Source: Paramicrosporidium saccamoebae
Taxonomy: Eukaryota; Rozellomycota
Assembly (NCBI GenBank): GCA_002794465.1
Contig: MTSL01000208.1
Coordinates: 1-64,000, forward strand
Length of the DNA: 64,000 nt
Reading direction: 5' to 3'
The translations under genes and the position numbers were made by a program. Position 1 is the stretch's first letter; the number at the start of each line of letters is the position of its first letter. Shown here one piece after another: positions 32,853 to 48,012 of the stretch. A model generated the notes under the pieces. The model ran no database searches and was not told the origin of the DNA. It was given only the letters and a program-made list of their open reading frames with translations.

Positions 32853-34254
32853 TTAGTACTTTGACTGCAAAGATACTAGATAGCGACGATTAAATGGATG
32901 GCTTTCCATTCTCAGATCTGCCTTTTTCTCTGGCCGACTCTCAATGGACACGTAACTGCGAGTCGCGGCACCAGTGTAGATCTGTCGTGGCCGCCAAATC
33001 TTTGGGGCCTCTTCTTGCATTGCTTCACGCCAATGCGCAAGCCACCCCACTACCCGGGGGATTGCAAATAGGACGGGAAAAAAGTCGGTTGGAAATCCCA
33101 TAGCTACACGATTACAAATGCACAAGATGGATACCGCGGTAAATGAGACCCGAGTAGAAATCGACATTGGGATACAGCTTCCGCTTGATAAAGTAGTCGT
33201 CTTTGAGGGCAGCCTGCTCTAGGGCCACAGCAAGTTCAATTAGCGGCTCCTTCCCACAAACCTCAAACACATCGTAGGCGACCTTGCGGATTATCTTGGC
33301 CCGTGGATCATAGCTACGATACACGCGATGTCCAAATCCAATCAGCTTTTTCTTCTTTTCCTTTACCTGTTGCAGGAACCCGGGCACATTCTTGGCAGAT
33401 CCAATCTCTTGCAGCATATGAAGCACTGCCTCATTAGCGCCGCCATGCAGGGGGCCATACAATGCCGCAGCTGCGCCGGCAATGGCAGAATACGGGTCAA
33501 CCCTTGAGCTGCCAATGTGCCGCATTGCAGCTGTGCTGCAGTTCATCTCGTGGTCTGCATGAAGAATGAACATGACATCCAGCGCTTTGGACAATACTGG
33601 ATGTGGCTTATAGTCACTCTCCGCCAGTCGATCCATCATGTACAGCAAATTCTCGGTATATCCCAAATGATTCTGTGGCAAATTGTACGGACGGCCAATT
33701 CGATGTCGATACGCTGCTGCTGCTACGGTGGGAGCTTTGCCCAAGATCCGCACAATCTGCTTGTTCATCAGATCGGGGTTATTAATGAACAGGTCGGCAC
33801 CCTTCAAAGCCGGATTGGCATTTGCATGAAAGGTAGACATTGCAGCCATAGCGCTGATAAACATTCCCATAGGGTGGGCATCATAATTAAAAGTTTTCAT
33901 CAGCTCAGTTAGCCGCGAATGGACAAATGTGTGCTGCATGACCTTTTTGCTCCATTCCTCCAGCTGCTCCTTTGTGGGCAATTCGCCATAAAGTAGCAGA
34001 TAGGAGACTTCGAGAAAGGTAGACTTTTCAGCCAGCTCTTCAATGGGATATCCCCGATATTCCAGCACGCCGCGGTCTCCGTCAATATAACAAATCTGAG
34101 ACCTGACCACGGCCGTGTTCTGGTAGCCCGAATCGAACACTCGCAATCCCTCTCCGTCTTTCTGGATCTTTCCAAACGCTGTAGCGGGCACTGAAGAGTC
34201 TTTGATGGGCACAGTGTAAGTTGCCTTTGTGCGACTATCCTCCACCCGTAACAT
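32853..34254 (-). CDS. Citrate synthase, bacterial/plant glyoxysomal type
   Basis: Condenses acetyl-CoA and oxaloacetate to citrate. Two exons (34254-33135, 33103-32853; 31-nt intron) give 456 residues. Catalytic residues are seen: His in LHADHEMNCSTAAMRHIGSS, His in GPLHGGANEAVLHM and Asp in YPNVDFYSGLIYRAMG. The N-terminal block VLEYRGYPIEELAEKSTF is of the GltA-like form found in bacteria and plant peroxisomes, not the animal/yeast mitochondrial form. No mitochondrial presequence is evident (MLRVEDSRTKATY). The C-terminus is SKY, at best a weak peroxisomal signal. Compartment is therefore open. Confidence 0.94.
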
Positions 34255-34453
34255 TGTTTGGAGTCTAATTAAAGAATATTGTCGATTATTATGAGATAGC
34301 TATAAGATGGTTATGCGGGGGCTATGATGAGATATTCATGTGGCTTATAGTAAATTTACTCTCTCAATCCCGCGCCATTATACACAGTTTAAACTAGCCC
34401 CTATTTGTTGACCCTCTGTTCTTTCATAATTTTGGCTCTTTGAAACTGCACTA

Positions 34454-37749
<3,296 letters not shown>

Positions 37750-37936
37750 TTGATTCAATAAACCATATAGCAGTATGAGTAATGGGGACAATGTACTGTG
37801 ACTACACAGTGAATGATATGCAAATAAATATGTAGGGTACATGTGCTACAATGGCCAGTATATTAGATTACACAACATTGCAATATATACTACATAGCCC
37901 GGCAATAATTCGACAATTTCCGTAATCAGCGCGACC

Positions 37937-38779
37937 ATGTCCTTTGTGAAGGGAGCCATCGACAACCTGCGATGCAACCAACCCGTCTCCAGTCAGCATT
38001 GGTTTGAACACTTTGTCAAATATTTTGTGGAACACGAGGATGAGGATGACCTGCTCTTTTTCGTGCAGGAAGACGGAATCCAGGTGAAACGACGGGTGGG
38101 GACGGAAATGCCGCAGATTGACGGTCCTATGCAGTGGGAGGAGACCTTTTATGTCAACCTTATTGCGCGACTGCGCTGTGAAGTGCGGGTTACAGTGGTG
38201 CACAATACAAACGTTCAGCGTCAACGCAGTGGACGAGTGTTTGCAGAACCCACCAAAGGCGAAACATTAGCCTTTGCCAACTCTTTCCCGCACATTTACT
38301 TTTCCGTTGCTGACAGCGAAAAGGTGTTTAATGACATTGAACTCTCAGCCGGTGAAGCCTTATGTGTAGAGTTGCGAGCCTTACTTGACGACACTGCCGA
38401 CGCATCAGACTCATCCAATGCATCGGAAAACAATCAATATGAGGCATGGAGGGAGGGTGAATCGACAGTGGTGCTGTTTCAGGGAGCAGCACCATATGAA
38501 GGATTGTATGGGGCACATGGGAAAAAGGTGGGAATGCGCTTGTCCACCCCGCAAAAGGTATTGATGCGGGGTCCACATGGGCGGGGATATGCCCAAGTCC
38601 TTCTGACGGACACTGAGGCGGCAACATTGGGCAGTCTTCGGGTGGGACTTCAACGGGCCCTCCATCCAACATCGAGTCGTCTCCGTTGTTGTTTGGCCTT
38701 TGTCCATGTGCATTGGCGACTGATTGTGCTCGATCTGTTTCGCCATCGCCACTCTATCACGATAAACACGCCGGGATAA
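37937..38779 (+). CDS. KIAA0930-family (DUF2045) protein
   Basis: 280 residues, one exon. The family is uncharacterised in animals. Recognisable blocks are HWFEHFVKYFV, EDDLLFFVQ, QWEETFYVNLIARLRCE, FPHIYFSVADSEKVFNDI, EALCVELRALL, VVLFQGAAPYEGLY and the strongly conserved MRGPHGRGYAQV. No membrane segment or signal peptide. It precedes the homeobox gene by 40 bp on the same strand. The match is from memory of the block pattern; a profile search would settle it. Confidence 0.7.
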   Translation: MSFVKGAIDNLRCNQPVSSQHWFEHFVKYFVEHEDEDDLLFFVQEDGIQVKRRVGTEMPQIDGPMQWEETFYVNLIARLRCEVRVTVVHNTNVQRQRSGRVFAEPTKGETLAFANSFPHIYFSVADSEKVFNDIELSAGEALCVELRALLDDTADASDSSNASENNQYEAWREGESTVVLFQGAAPYEGLYGAHGKKVGMRLSTPQKVLMRGPHGRGYAQVLLTDTEAATLGSLRVGLQRALHPTSSRLRCCLAFVHVHWRLIVLDLFRHRHSITINTPG

Positions 38780-38819
38780 ATACCGTCCCGTCCGGTGGTT
38801 GTCGGCTGAATAGGACACA

Positions 38820-39194
38820 ATGGACGAAACTATCAAACGTCGTCGTCGTTTGCACCCCCACGAAACGGACTTTTTGGTGCGCGTCTTTGAACAGTATCCA
38901 CGTCCCACTGCACCTATGCGTGAGCTGATTGCCGTTCGTCTGGGAATGTCATCGCGTGGGGTTCAGATCTGGTTCCAGAACCGACGGGCCAAGGTCAAGC
39001 GCGATTTGGCCGAGTCGGGTCAGATGCTCATGTTCTCCCCCACTGTAGATCTATTTGCCTGGCCGTCCCCCCAAAGCGGGGCATCCATGAGTCCTCCTAG
39101 CGTGCCCAGTGTGGAGCAATTGGAAGACTTGTTACGTGAGACCCCCCTCGATGCCGTTGCTTCTGATTTTGATTTTTTAAATGCTTTTCAATAA
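38820..39194 (+). CDS. Short homeodomain transcription factor
   Basis: 124 residues. The homeodomain fills residues 5-63: RRRRLHPHETDFLVRVFEQY, helix 2 and helix 3 GVQIWFQNRRAKVKR with the invariant W, F, N and R. Typical (60-residue) rather than TALE class. The rest is an acidic, Ser/Pro-rich tail, possibly an activation segment. The stop codon TAA is inside AATAAA. Target genes cannot be inferred. Confidence 0.92.
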   Translation: MDETIKRRRRLHPHETDFLVRVFEQYPRPTAPMRELIAVRLGMSSRGVQIWFQNRRAKVKRDLAESGQMLMFSPTVDLFAWPSPQSGASMSPPSVPSVEQLEDLLRETPLDAVASDFDFLNAFQ

Positions 39195-39390
39195 ACTGGC
39201 ATTGGTCGAGGGAAATATTGTGTCGTGGGTCTCGCAAATCTGTTGGTAATATTGCGTCTGCAAACTGTCTATCCATTGCATTCAAGCATTCCTGTTAGTA
39301 GCGTGATATAGCGGACTGATTACCATACTTTTTGAGGATATGCCTAAAATGGGAGCGGCTTCAATCTTTCATTGGCTGCTCTAAAGTTTT

Positions 39391-39545
39391 CCTCGAATAC
39401 CCACCACTCTATCATAAATGTTAGAGAGCTATCCTCAAATACCCAACACTCTACCATAAATATCAAAGAGCCGCCCTCACATACCCGCCACTCTATCATA
39501 AGTGTTAGAGAGCTACCCTCAAATGCACGCCACTCCATCATAAAT
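39391..39545. repeat. 42-bp minisatellite, 3.7 units
   Basis: Units start at 39391, 39433, 39475 and 39517 (core CCACTCTATCATAAATGTTA). Differences are mainly transitions. It lies between the homeobox gene and the 3' end of GWT1; the array ends 8 bp from the GWT1 stop. Confidence 0.9.
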
Positions 39546-39552
39546 GGACCGA

Positions 39553-40824
39553 TTATAGTTTAATGGATACATCTAATCGGTGCAACATAGTGGACATGGT
39601 ACACAGAATGGCCATATAGCCTATTAACACTGAAACGGTCGTCCAGTAGGATTGGAGGAGTGTGTACATGGCCATGTTGACGGCTCCCGTCAGTAAATTG
39701 CCAGCCAGGAAGAAGACCAGCTGGTTGCGCGAAATACCTGACAACAATGATGGTACAGAGACTCGTTGGACGAGCCATCGGTATGCGCATGTCTGCAGTG
39801 CCGTCATCAGTACAGCTCCCACCACAAACGGCAGATTTGCCAGCCGTCTTGAGGGCTGCATAATGTTCCCTGCCACACTGCCTCCATAAAGAATCCCCAA
39901 CACTAAAAGTTTCCAAATCAGATTGCGGGGTGCAGTGAAAAAGTCTCGACCCAATCCAATACTCAGCAGCGTTAATGCCAAATAGCCTGGCCAACTAACC
40001 AGTCCCTCCTTGTTCATCTCCACTAATGTGGTGCGGGGCTCCGATGACAGTACAAATTGCTGCAGTCCTGCAGAAAGCGCCATCTGATGACCCACGGTGA
40101 GCAGTAAGCCGACTAAAAAGACTCGTCCAATAGGGACAATGCGGCCAACAATAGTAGTGCCTAATGGCAGCAGTCCCAGTGTGATGAAAAAGTTCCAATG
40201 TACTCCGTATTCGCTCACATGTTCCTACGGCGTCAGTGATCCCTCCGGTCATACGTGATAGTCCAGCGACTTTACCAACAATACTCGGAGCAGTCCCAAC
40301 ACCAGCAGCGGCAGAGTACTGCGCATCGCCCGAAACACACTCCCCTCCCCCCATCGGTTTGCTGCTGTCAAACCCATTGACACCACTACACATCCCACTC
40401 CCACATCCATCAACGAAATTCCAAATGTCTCCGTTTTGGCAAAGCGTCTGGGAAAGGCTAAAAAATCTACTGCCAAAATTCCCAATGTGCACATTGTCAT
40501 AATCGCCGCCCTCGCTGCTGTTATGAAGGGCACCAACTTTTCCATACGGAGAGGACGAGATTGACCAAAAAATATGGCCGTCGCCACGGTCAGCGGATAG
40601 ATAACCATCCACAAATGCGGTGACAGAAACAATAATATCTGTGGCACAATCAGCACAGCGAATTGCAACACCACACTCTCGCTTCTTGGCTCCACAACTC
40701 GTCCGTAAAAGAACACACCAAACAACATCCAGCTCACCACCACAAAAACTTCAAATTCTGTAGTTCCTCCATGTCCATGGAATGCAGCATGTTGCAAAAG
40801 ACGGTATTCCTCCGCATCCATCAA
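39553..40824 (-). CDS. GWT1: GPI inositol acyltransferase GWT1/PIG-W
   Basis: ER multi-spanning enzyme that acylates the inositol of GlcN-PI in GPI anchor synthesis. Two exons (40824-40255, 40224-39553; 30-nt intron) give 413 residues, somewhat short of yeast (about 490). Around 12-13 hydrophobic segments. Family landmarks are FAKTETFGISLMDVGVGCVV, SEYGVHWNFFITLG, NKEGLVSWPGYLALTLLSIG and the C-terminal MYTLLQ. The join occurs just before the conserved EYGVHWNFF block. It implies GPI-anchored surface proteins. Confidence 0.93.
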
Positions 40825-40931
40825 TGATTAATTGAATTAATCTTTATGATGGTCCTAGTAAAGACTCGTTATCCTCCCGATCTGTAAGAGATGATACGAT
40901 ATAATATTGACTTACTCTCACGACCAACATC

Positions 40932-40996
40932 CTCTCATAACCAATGTACTCTCATAACCAATGTACTCTCATAATCAATGTAATCTCATAACCAAG
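40932..40996. repeat. 17-bp tandem repeat carrying CCAAT motifs
   Basis: Four units of CTCTCATAACCAATGTA (40932, 40949, 40966, 40983); the third has a TCAAT variant and the last ends in CCAAG. It lies between the divergent GWT1 and a secreted-protein gene, so it may be a promoter element made of repeated CCAAT boxes. Confidence 0.8.
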
Positions 40997-41113
40997 AGTC
41001 CCTTTATTCTTGGTCCGTTGGTGCGGTATACTCTCGCACACTAGTGATTGGACATTTACGACGAATGACTGCGCCATTGAATTATCAATAACCCCGGTGC
41101 AATTTAACGAGTT

Positions 41114-42743
41114 ATGCAGGTCTCACTATTTGTCCTTGCATTTTCAGCCGTGTACTGTTCGCTCCCAAAGGATGTTGGAGAGTATTGTCAACAAATTGAA
41201 AGCTCAATCTCTCAGGTCACAGACTGCCTTCAGAGCGGCGATACCGACGCTGCCCGTACTGCCTTCAGCAGAGCTGTGAGCCTCAAGTCCAGAACCGACG
41301 ATAACGTTTACTCTAGTACTGTGCATTACTGTTAACTGATTCGTAGACTGGGAGGAAGATTTTACCGAGTTTAGCGAGGCCGCCGAGATGTTTGAAGCTC
41401 GGCTTGCAGGGCTGCGGAGTAGACTCTCTGAAGAGTCAAGCCCAGGGGAGAAATCTCTGGAAAATGACGAGGATGAAGGAGAGTTTCTTGAAGAGGGTGG
41501 TTCAGGTGAAGACGGTGGTTCGGCCGAGTTTCTAATGGACGAAGAGGAAAACAAAGGAAAAGGAAAAGAAAAGGGACCAGAAGAGCCCGTGATCCATCCC
41601 CAATTTCAAAGCAGAATTGAGACTCTCTTTGCAGACATCCCTAACCGTGGGGTAAGAGGCAGTGCAAGCGACGTCTCCGATGGCACTGGAGCGCAAAGCA
41701 GTAGCAGCTCGTCAAACCTAACAGGAGTGACACCACGGTCCTCTCGGGGACCAGGTGATATGTACGATTTTTCCTCCTCGGGGGCTGCACGAGGACTCCA
41801 AGGAAATCGAGTTCACGAAGGAAGCCAGCGAAACGATAACCTACTCTATCTGGGTAACGCATTGAGAGGCGGCCGCTCTTTTGGAAAATCCAGCGACACC
41901 TCTGACGAACGGTTCTTTGGCATGAGTAGTAGCAATCGCGTACATCCCAACAGTTCATTCGGTGGAGAGGGCAACGATTCAGACGACCTTACGAGCGGTA
42001 TGGAGGACGAATCGCAATTTTCCAATCTGCTAAAGAGAGGGAGAAATCTGTCAGATCGCAGCCCGTATAGTAACCCGTTTGACAGCGGCAGAAATCATCA
42101 CGATAGCGGAGCTAATTACGATTTTTTTGATCACCAAATCGACTTTATCACTCCCGGAGAAGTCAATCGTCCTAGCGAAAGTAGCGCTGGCTTTGCCTTA
42201 TCGGCTCATCCCAACCCACTCGTTCTTCGACGTGATGTTTCGACCCCAAATCACCATCAACCAGCCTTTGTAGTGCCTCTTGGGTATGAAAGTTTCTCAC
42301 ACTTGACTCCAGAGCAGCAGTACGAGCACATGATGCTCCTAGAAAGTATGGAGGAGCACAGTGTCGAAACACCCCGAGATGACACTACAACCACAACCAC
42401 TACTACTACCACCACAACAACAACTACTACTACTACCACTACCACACCCATTGCCGACTTGAGACGACCAGCAGCAAAATTGGAGATTCCCGAAAAGTTT
42501 TACGCACTGCCAAACTCCAGAACTGACGAATCACTTGCACAGATTTACGAGAAATTGCAGGCAATCGAAGCGCACTTTTTCAAAAATGGCTCCCAAAAAG
42601 AGGCCGTGTGCAAGAGTCATTTGCCGCTGTTTAGCGAGTTGACGATGAGCATCCGACAGCTCCAAGGCTCTCTGGAGATTTTCCGTCCGTTGGGGGAGCC
42701 TATCTGGCAGAGTACCAACCCAAGAATTCTTACTAATCTATAG
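41114..42743 (+). CDS. Secreted acidic protein, family S2 (member A)
   Basis: Two exons (41114-41315, 41347-42743; 31-nt phase-1 intron) give 532 residues. A signal peptide (MQVSLFVLAFSAVYCSLP) is followed by a short helical domain (EYCQQIESSISQV). Then a long, disordered Ser/Gly/Glu/Asp-rich region, a run of about 24 Thr (residues ~405-428) and a C-terminal module: IPEKFYALPNSRTDESLAQI, then YEKLQAIEAHFFKN. The motif TDE-x-LA-x-IY recurs in the genes at 46.4 and 48.0 kb. Cys near both ends (CKSHLPLF). No known domain. The Thr run suggests O-glycosylation. Confidence 0.82.
42386..42446 (+). repeat. ACN microsatellite (poly-Thr)
   Basis: Uninterrupted ACA/ACC/ACT codons, about 20 or more in a row, in member A of family S2. 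Mixed third positions show selection or age rather than a pure trinucleotide slip. Confidence 0.9.
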
Positions 42744-42966
42744 TTATGCAAAGTTATCACAAAAAGATACAGATGCTGATTAATGACTTTTGTGGTGAAC
42801 ACACGTTATTGCACTTTATACCTCCCAACAAGGAGATTCGCTATTTTCGTGGAGTGGTGCGCCAGGTCACAGTAAGGTCAAAGACGAAAAAGTAACTAGC
42901 ACGACAAAGGTATAACCATACCCATAACCACAACCATAAACACAACCACAAACACAAACACATAAA

Positions 42967-45681
42967 TTAGTCTCTTTTTAAGAATTGGGCAATGCGATCT
43001 GCAAGTTCCTTCTCAGGCACCGTCTCTTCCAAAGTAAGCGGTTTTCGGTTAAAGGGATCTGTCGGATCATTCAACAAATGAGCCACAATGGTACTACGAT
43101 CAACCACCATATTACTCGTCGGCAGTCGAACCGGCTCCCGCATCACCGTAAACATGAGCGGATCCAGAAACTCGTCCGGTACTTCCATCTCCTCTGCTTG
43201 TTCTGCAATCGCCGCCACCCGCGTCGCAATTCGCTCCAATCGCGCAATGTCACTGGGCGTGCGGATCGAATGGCGTCGGAGGATGGCTGTTGCTCGTGAA
43301 AACGTCTCCACGCTAAAGGAACGCGTGTCGCGTGCCACTGCCTGCAGGAATGTCTCACGACGACTCATATTCAGCAACGATCCCACCAGCAGACGGAGCA
43401 CCACCCGGGGCTCCCAATGGTACTTTTCCGGTGTCTGCACCTTTAGGTTGGTGCATTTGGGCCCCACCATTTGCAAAATATTATGACACAACATGGCAGC
43501 CAGACGATCCACCACTTCTGGTCGCACAAATGGATCCAAAATCTCACTCGTAAAATACTCTAACATGTCGAGGGTGGAGGTTGCAAGCTGCAGATACGAT
43601 TCACATTGTCGTTCCAAGGTCCGCAGGCCATTCTCCACCTCTTGGCGCTCATTAGGCGGCCGATTCGACCAGGTGGAAAGTTCATTTTGTTTCGAGTGAA
43701 TATCGGCCAATTTGCTAATCGATTCATCAAGCAGAAAGGTCACATCGTTCACCAGCAAATTCACAAATCGGATAAAGAGTTCGTTATCTTGGGAGCAGGC
43801 AATGATACGGGATCGATGGGAGGGATGGCCCCAACACGTCTTGAAAATCTTGGATATGTTATAGCGAATATTAAACTTGTCATAGAAAGATGAAGACGCC
43901 CCAGTGCTCTCCACTTCAATGTAGAAACGCATCAGCTTGCCGGCCAGCTGATCTACCACCATGGGATATAGATCAAAATAGTGCTCCAGACGGGGATCAG
44001 TAAATCCATACAAAAAGTCGACAAATTTGGACCGCAAGTATGGGTTCTTCACATATGTCGGTCGATCCAATAGAGTAACCATAAATTTGAGCAAAATGTC
44101 CAGCTGCTTGTCCAGCCAGAATTGAGGATGGAATCGGGAAATGAACAATGAAAACTCTCCCACACTCTCCACCAGGAACTCGGGCAGCATTGCAAATTTG
44201 ACCGGTGGGGTAGATGTCAGCTCATCAGGTAGCAAAGTCAACATCCATCGCACAATGAACGTGACAAAGGAGAATCCATTCTCCATGAGGGTGGGATCCA
44301 ACAGATAGACGTCAAGAGCCAATTTGGAATCCTTCATCTTCTGAATCTGTGCTTTGGCATTTTTAATAGCAAGATTGTTCATTGGATTTGTGCTTCCTTC
44401 GGCTTGGGATCGCTCAAACGAATCAAGCGCCTGCTGGGCTTCGCGGAGATTACGCAGCAGATCCATATATTCGTTCATCATCCGGATGGGTCCCAGACGG
44501 AAATATTGCACAGTCAGGAAGAAGCACTCAGTGACGAAATTTGGGGCATAATTCGTCGTGTCTGCTTGCTGGATATACTCCTTGTACTCGTCATTGGTAG
44601 CATGATTCTTGGTCGCCTCGCTCACATTGATCCGACTGGAACGACAGTAATAATCTCCATCAATCATACTAATTTTGGGCGATGAGGGTGACAAGAAGGG
44701 CTCGCAGAACTTTAGTAGCACTGCGTAACAATTTGCCAGGACACGATCGGGAGTCACTGTCTTGGGATCGACGTGCATCTTTAGACGATCATTGTTACGA
44801 GCAGCCAGCCATCCAAGCCAATCCAGCACCGATTCCCTTTCACCGCTCTTGATGAGGGAATAGAGGAGCTGGTGTGTTTTGCCAAAGTGCAGGTTCAGGG
44901 CCGTGCGCATAGAATAAAACGCCGACTCAACCTGGGGCACATATAGGGTCTCCCGATTGGGAAGCAGCTCCAGGAGGGGCCCTAATTCAATTGGATCAAC
45001 CCCCACTGACAGCACTCCTCCCAAAATCGTATAGCCGCCCAAGTTAAGAGCATCGCAGTTGGCCTTCCAAGAATCGCTTGCCACCAGCAGTTTCCTAACC
45101 TCGGCATGCTGCAACAGAATATAGAGTGCATCCATCCCGGAAATGAAGCGTCCAAGCAGTCCCTCCTTCTGCATGCTGGCAACTATCCCCAATAGCACTG
45201 GCTCGAACAAATCGGCCATTTGCTCCCCGTCGTCTGAAAATCGACCCACCAATTCGCCCAGTAGTTTTGGCGATAGCAACTCTCCAGACCTGTCAATGCC
45301 CGTCAGCATTGGCACAAGGATCCTGGCACCGTATTCCTCTGCCATCGCAGGCTGACTGAACATTGTCGGCATCGTCGATACCAGCCCCATATACGAAACC
45401 AGCAGATATTTGAGTTCCGTGGCCAGTCGGTCATTCTGGCCGCTGCGCTCAATGCGATTGAAGCAGCCTATCAGATACTCTACTACTAATCCCTCCTTGG
45501 GGGTCCAGCTGCTGAGTTTATCCATTAGAATTTGTTCCAGCTCATTACTATGTTCATCAAGCCTCAATTTTGCAATGCGCTCCTCCAACCCCGCAGGAAC
45601 ATCCTATACTGTTAATCTTTGTCCTTGTCGTACACTGCTGAGCTGAAGAACTGCGTTCAGCCGGCCACTCGCTTCCACCAT
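42967..45681 (-). CDS. UFD2: Ubiquitin chain elongation factor E4 (U-box)
   Basis: E4 enzyme that extends ubiquitin chains on Cdc48-bound substrates. Two exons (45681-45634, 45603-42967; 30-nt intron) give 894 residues, near yeast's 961. The helical UFD2 core is recognisable, e.g. HSNELEQILMDKLSSW, SPKLLGELVGRFSDD, and FLTVQYFRLGPIRMMNEY. The C-terminal U-box holds DEFLDPLMFTVMREPVRLP, VVDRSTIVAHLL and DPFNRKPL. The small first exon is supported by the restored start and lies 28 bp from the NUS1 ATG on the other strand. Confidence 0.93.
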
Positions 45682-45709
45682 CTCAACGAATAATCATTAA
45701 ATCTTACTT
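45682..45709. promoter_or_regulatory. 28-bp interval between divergent UFD2 and NUS1 starts
   Basis: AT-rich spacer with no CCAAT or TATA box. The promoters must extend into the neighbouring coding sequences or be extremely short. Confidence 0.4.
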
Positions 45710-46225
45710 ATGCTCGACTACATTCATCATGCACTGTTGCACGCTGTTCGTCTCTACGACTCGCTTCATCACTGGCTACTACGGCAACAGTTAACGGGAG
45801 AGCTGGTAAAGGGGAAGCGGCCGGGCCATATAGTGATAATGGGAGACTCTAAACCCACAAGCCGCCATGTACAGCTGCTAAATGGCGAATGTCGCAGGCT
45901 TAATGTCCCACTCGTAACTGTGTTGGATCGCAATGTTACTGTCAATAATGAACCTGGTCTGGACGGCTGCGTCCAAATAAAGGGCTACGATCAGCCATTG
46001 CTGCGACATTTACAAAGCTCGACTGGACAACTCACATCCCTACCCGGAACGCCCGTAGATCTCGTGATATCGACACAGCAAACGCTCAATCTCGGCGGGG
46101 TGGACTGTACTCAGTTGGGCTTTGCAGAGCTGTGCCATGTGCCAGAACACGAATTCATCACGGCAAATATTTTTAGATATGCCATCTCTCAATATTCCAT
46201 TTGTCGACAGAACTGCGGAAAGTGA
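45710..46225 (+). CDS. NUS1: NUS1/NgBR-like subunit of dehydrodolichyl diphosphate synthase
   Basis: Non-catalytic partner of cis-prenyltransferase for dolichol synthesis in the ER. 171 residues, shorter than most family members. Features include the GKRPGHIVIMGDSKP strand region, PVDLVISTQQTLNLGG, a GFAELCHVP segment where others have RLTEF, and the C-terminal YSICRQNCGK in place of the conserved RxG end (QRxGK). The N-terminal membrane helix is short or lacking. The assignment rests on the order of these blocks; a divergent UppS-like protein is the alternative. Confidence 0.72.
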   Translation: MLDYIHHALLHAVRLYDSLHHWLLRQQLTGELVKGKRPGHIVIMGDSKPTSRHVQLLNGECRRLNVPLVTVLDRNVTVNNEPGLDGCVQIKGYDQPLLRHLQSSTGQLTSLPGTPVDLVISTQQTLNLGGVDCTQLGFAELCHVPEHEFITANIFRYAISQYSICRQNCGK

Positions 46226-46407
46226 ACGTTTGTAAATATATTTTCTTGTTCCAAATATTGAGAGTTGTCTTATCTATCTCAGCTATATAGCATAATTCTA
46301 GCCGATGGATAATGAGTGTCTCCATCACTAAAGATTTTCACGATTCAGCGTCCACCTCAGAGTACGTGATGTATAGGACTTGTATTGCTCTGGTGACTTG
46401 CCGGGGT

Positions 46408-47836
46408 ATGTCTCCTTGGGCCACAATGATGTTGGTCTTTTTCATGCTTGTCGGCCTGGTTGTCTCGTCGTCTCTCTCCGAAAAGGACAAACATATCAGA
46501 GACATGTGTAATCAAGGTACACAAAGGATATACTACTGGTATTCATTATTCAGCACAGGACGCTATAGAGGTTCAAGATTTGAAACTAGGTGAAGAGTTT
46601 TTGAAGGTCGGCAGGAGCATAAGGGCTTCCTTGGATAAATTTCTAGAGGCCCAGAATGCGGGACCGATTGAAGCGCTTCTGAACCGTGAGAAATTGAAAA
46701 CACTGGATGAAAAACTTGATGCGACAGCAGCGCTTTTGCTGGCTGCGCAGCTTGGAGTTGAACCCGTGGACCGTTCTGGTCAATACGACAACGGCTTGTT
46801 GGATTCTTACGAAAGGAAAATTGAGGAGCATATTATAATGGCGCAAAAAGCCATTGAAGCCCAACACATTGCACTGGCAAACGAGATGCTTTTAATTGCG
46901 AGAAATGCCAAGAAAGAGTGGGATCTGGAAGTGACACAGAGGGCGTCCAGCTCTAGTGGGGCACTGGTTAATAGATACCTGATGCCGTCGAATTTATTAG
47001 AGCAAAAGCTGAAAGATACATACATTAATCTGAAACGCGAAGAATTCAAGTCTCGGCGCAATGCTCCTCCAAATGAACAAAACAGCTCTCAAAGAGATGC
47101 CCCTCTTTCGGATATGGACTGCGCCTTGCTGGAACACTATAGAAAACAGGTCAATGGCATTACTTTGTCAGCGCGACAAATGCTTACGGTCAGTAACGAT
47201 ACAAATAGGGAGAAGATACTGGCAATGGTCCGCGATCAAAAATTTAAGCTTGACATGATGACGAATCCTAAAATGGAAGAGATTGGCGGTCAACTCCTCA
47301 AGGTGTATCGCGAGCAGACTATCTCAATGGATTATAAAATTAACGAGGCTCTTGGGATCTCAAATAACCCGAACAAAGGGGAAGAGCAAAAGGGGACAAC
47401 CTATAATGAGCGCTTGGACGCGCAGCGATCTCGTTACCCGAGCATGTCGACAGCCAACAGAGTGCATGCAGCTCTATCTACAGCACAACAGAGACAACGC
47501 GCTCCCAAAACTGTCGCTGATGTAATAACTATCCCTGCAACGTTTTGTCGCTTGGAACCATATCAAACAGATGAATGGCTCGCAGCCATCTACAAGAATT
47601 TCAAACACCTGGCCACCAAATACCTTGCCAATGGGTGGGCTGCAATGGTTGCAGTATTGCCAAAGAAAAACTGTAGTCTGATTGTAGCAGTCTTTAGAAA
47701 CGTGGTAGTATGTCTGCAGAACATTCAACAGATTCTGCCAGAATTCTACGGTGAGGCTGTCTCTGCCGACATTAACCGTTTAATCGGAAATTATTACTCA
47801 AACTTGCAAAGGGTTGCCGAGAAGATGAGGGCTTGA
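46408..47836 (+). CDS. Secreted helical protein, family S2 (member B)
   Basis: Two exons (46408-46516, 46554-47836; 37-nt phase-1 intron) give 463 residues. Start at 46408 or 46426; both lead into the signal peptide MMLVFFMLVGLVVSSSLS. Mature part begins with a Cys-containing helix (IRDMCNQAQDAIEVQDLK), then a long helical, charged body. The C-terminal module reads ITIPATFCRLEPYQTDEWLA then AIYKNFKHLATKYL, matching the TDE-LA-IY module of member A. AATAAA follows the stop by 5 nt. No known family. Confidence 0.82.
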
Positions 47837-47879
47837 CAATAAAGCAAGAATCTTTGTGTGAGATTTGTGCAAGTTTGTA

Positions 47880-47968
47880 TTCGTAGTCATGGCACGTTAT
47901 TCGTCATCATGACACATTCGTAATCATGACACGTTCGTAATCATGACACGTTCGTAATCATGGCCCGC
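47880..47968. repeat. 17-bp tandem repeat, about five units
   Basis: Units of TTCGTAATCATGACACG; the inner three are nearly identical and the outer ones carry G/A or C/T changes. It sits between members B and C of the S2 family. Confidence 0.85.
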
Positions 47969-48012
47969 TATTGAAGATTGAATTGGGGTCCCAGCATCAA
48001 CGCGCCCTGGTC

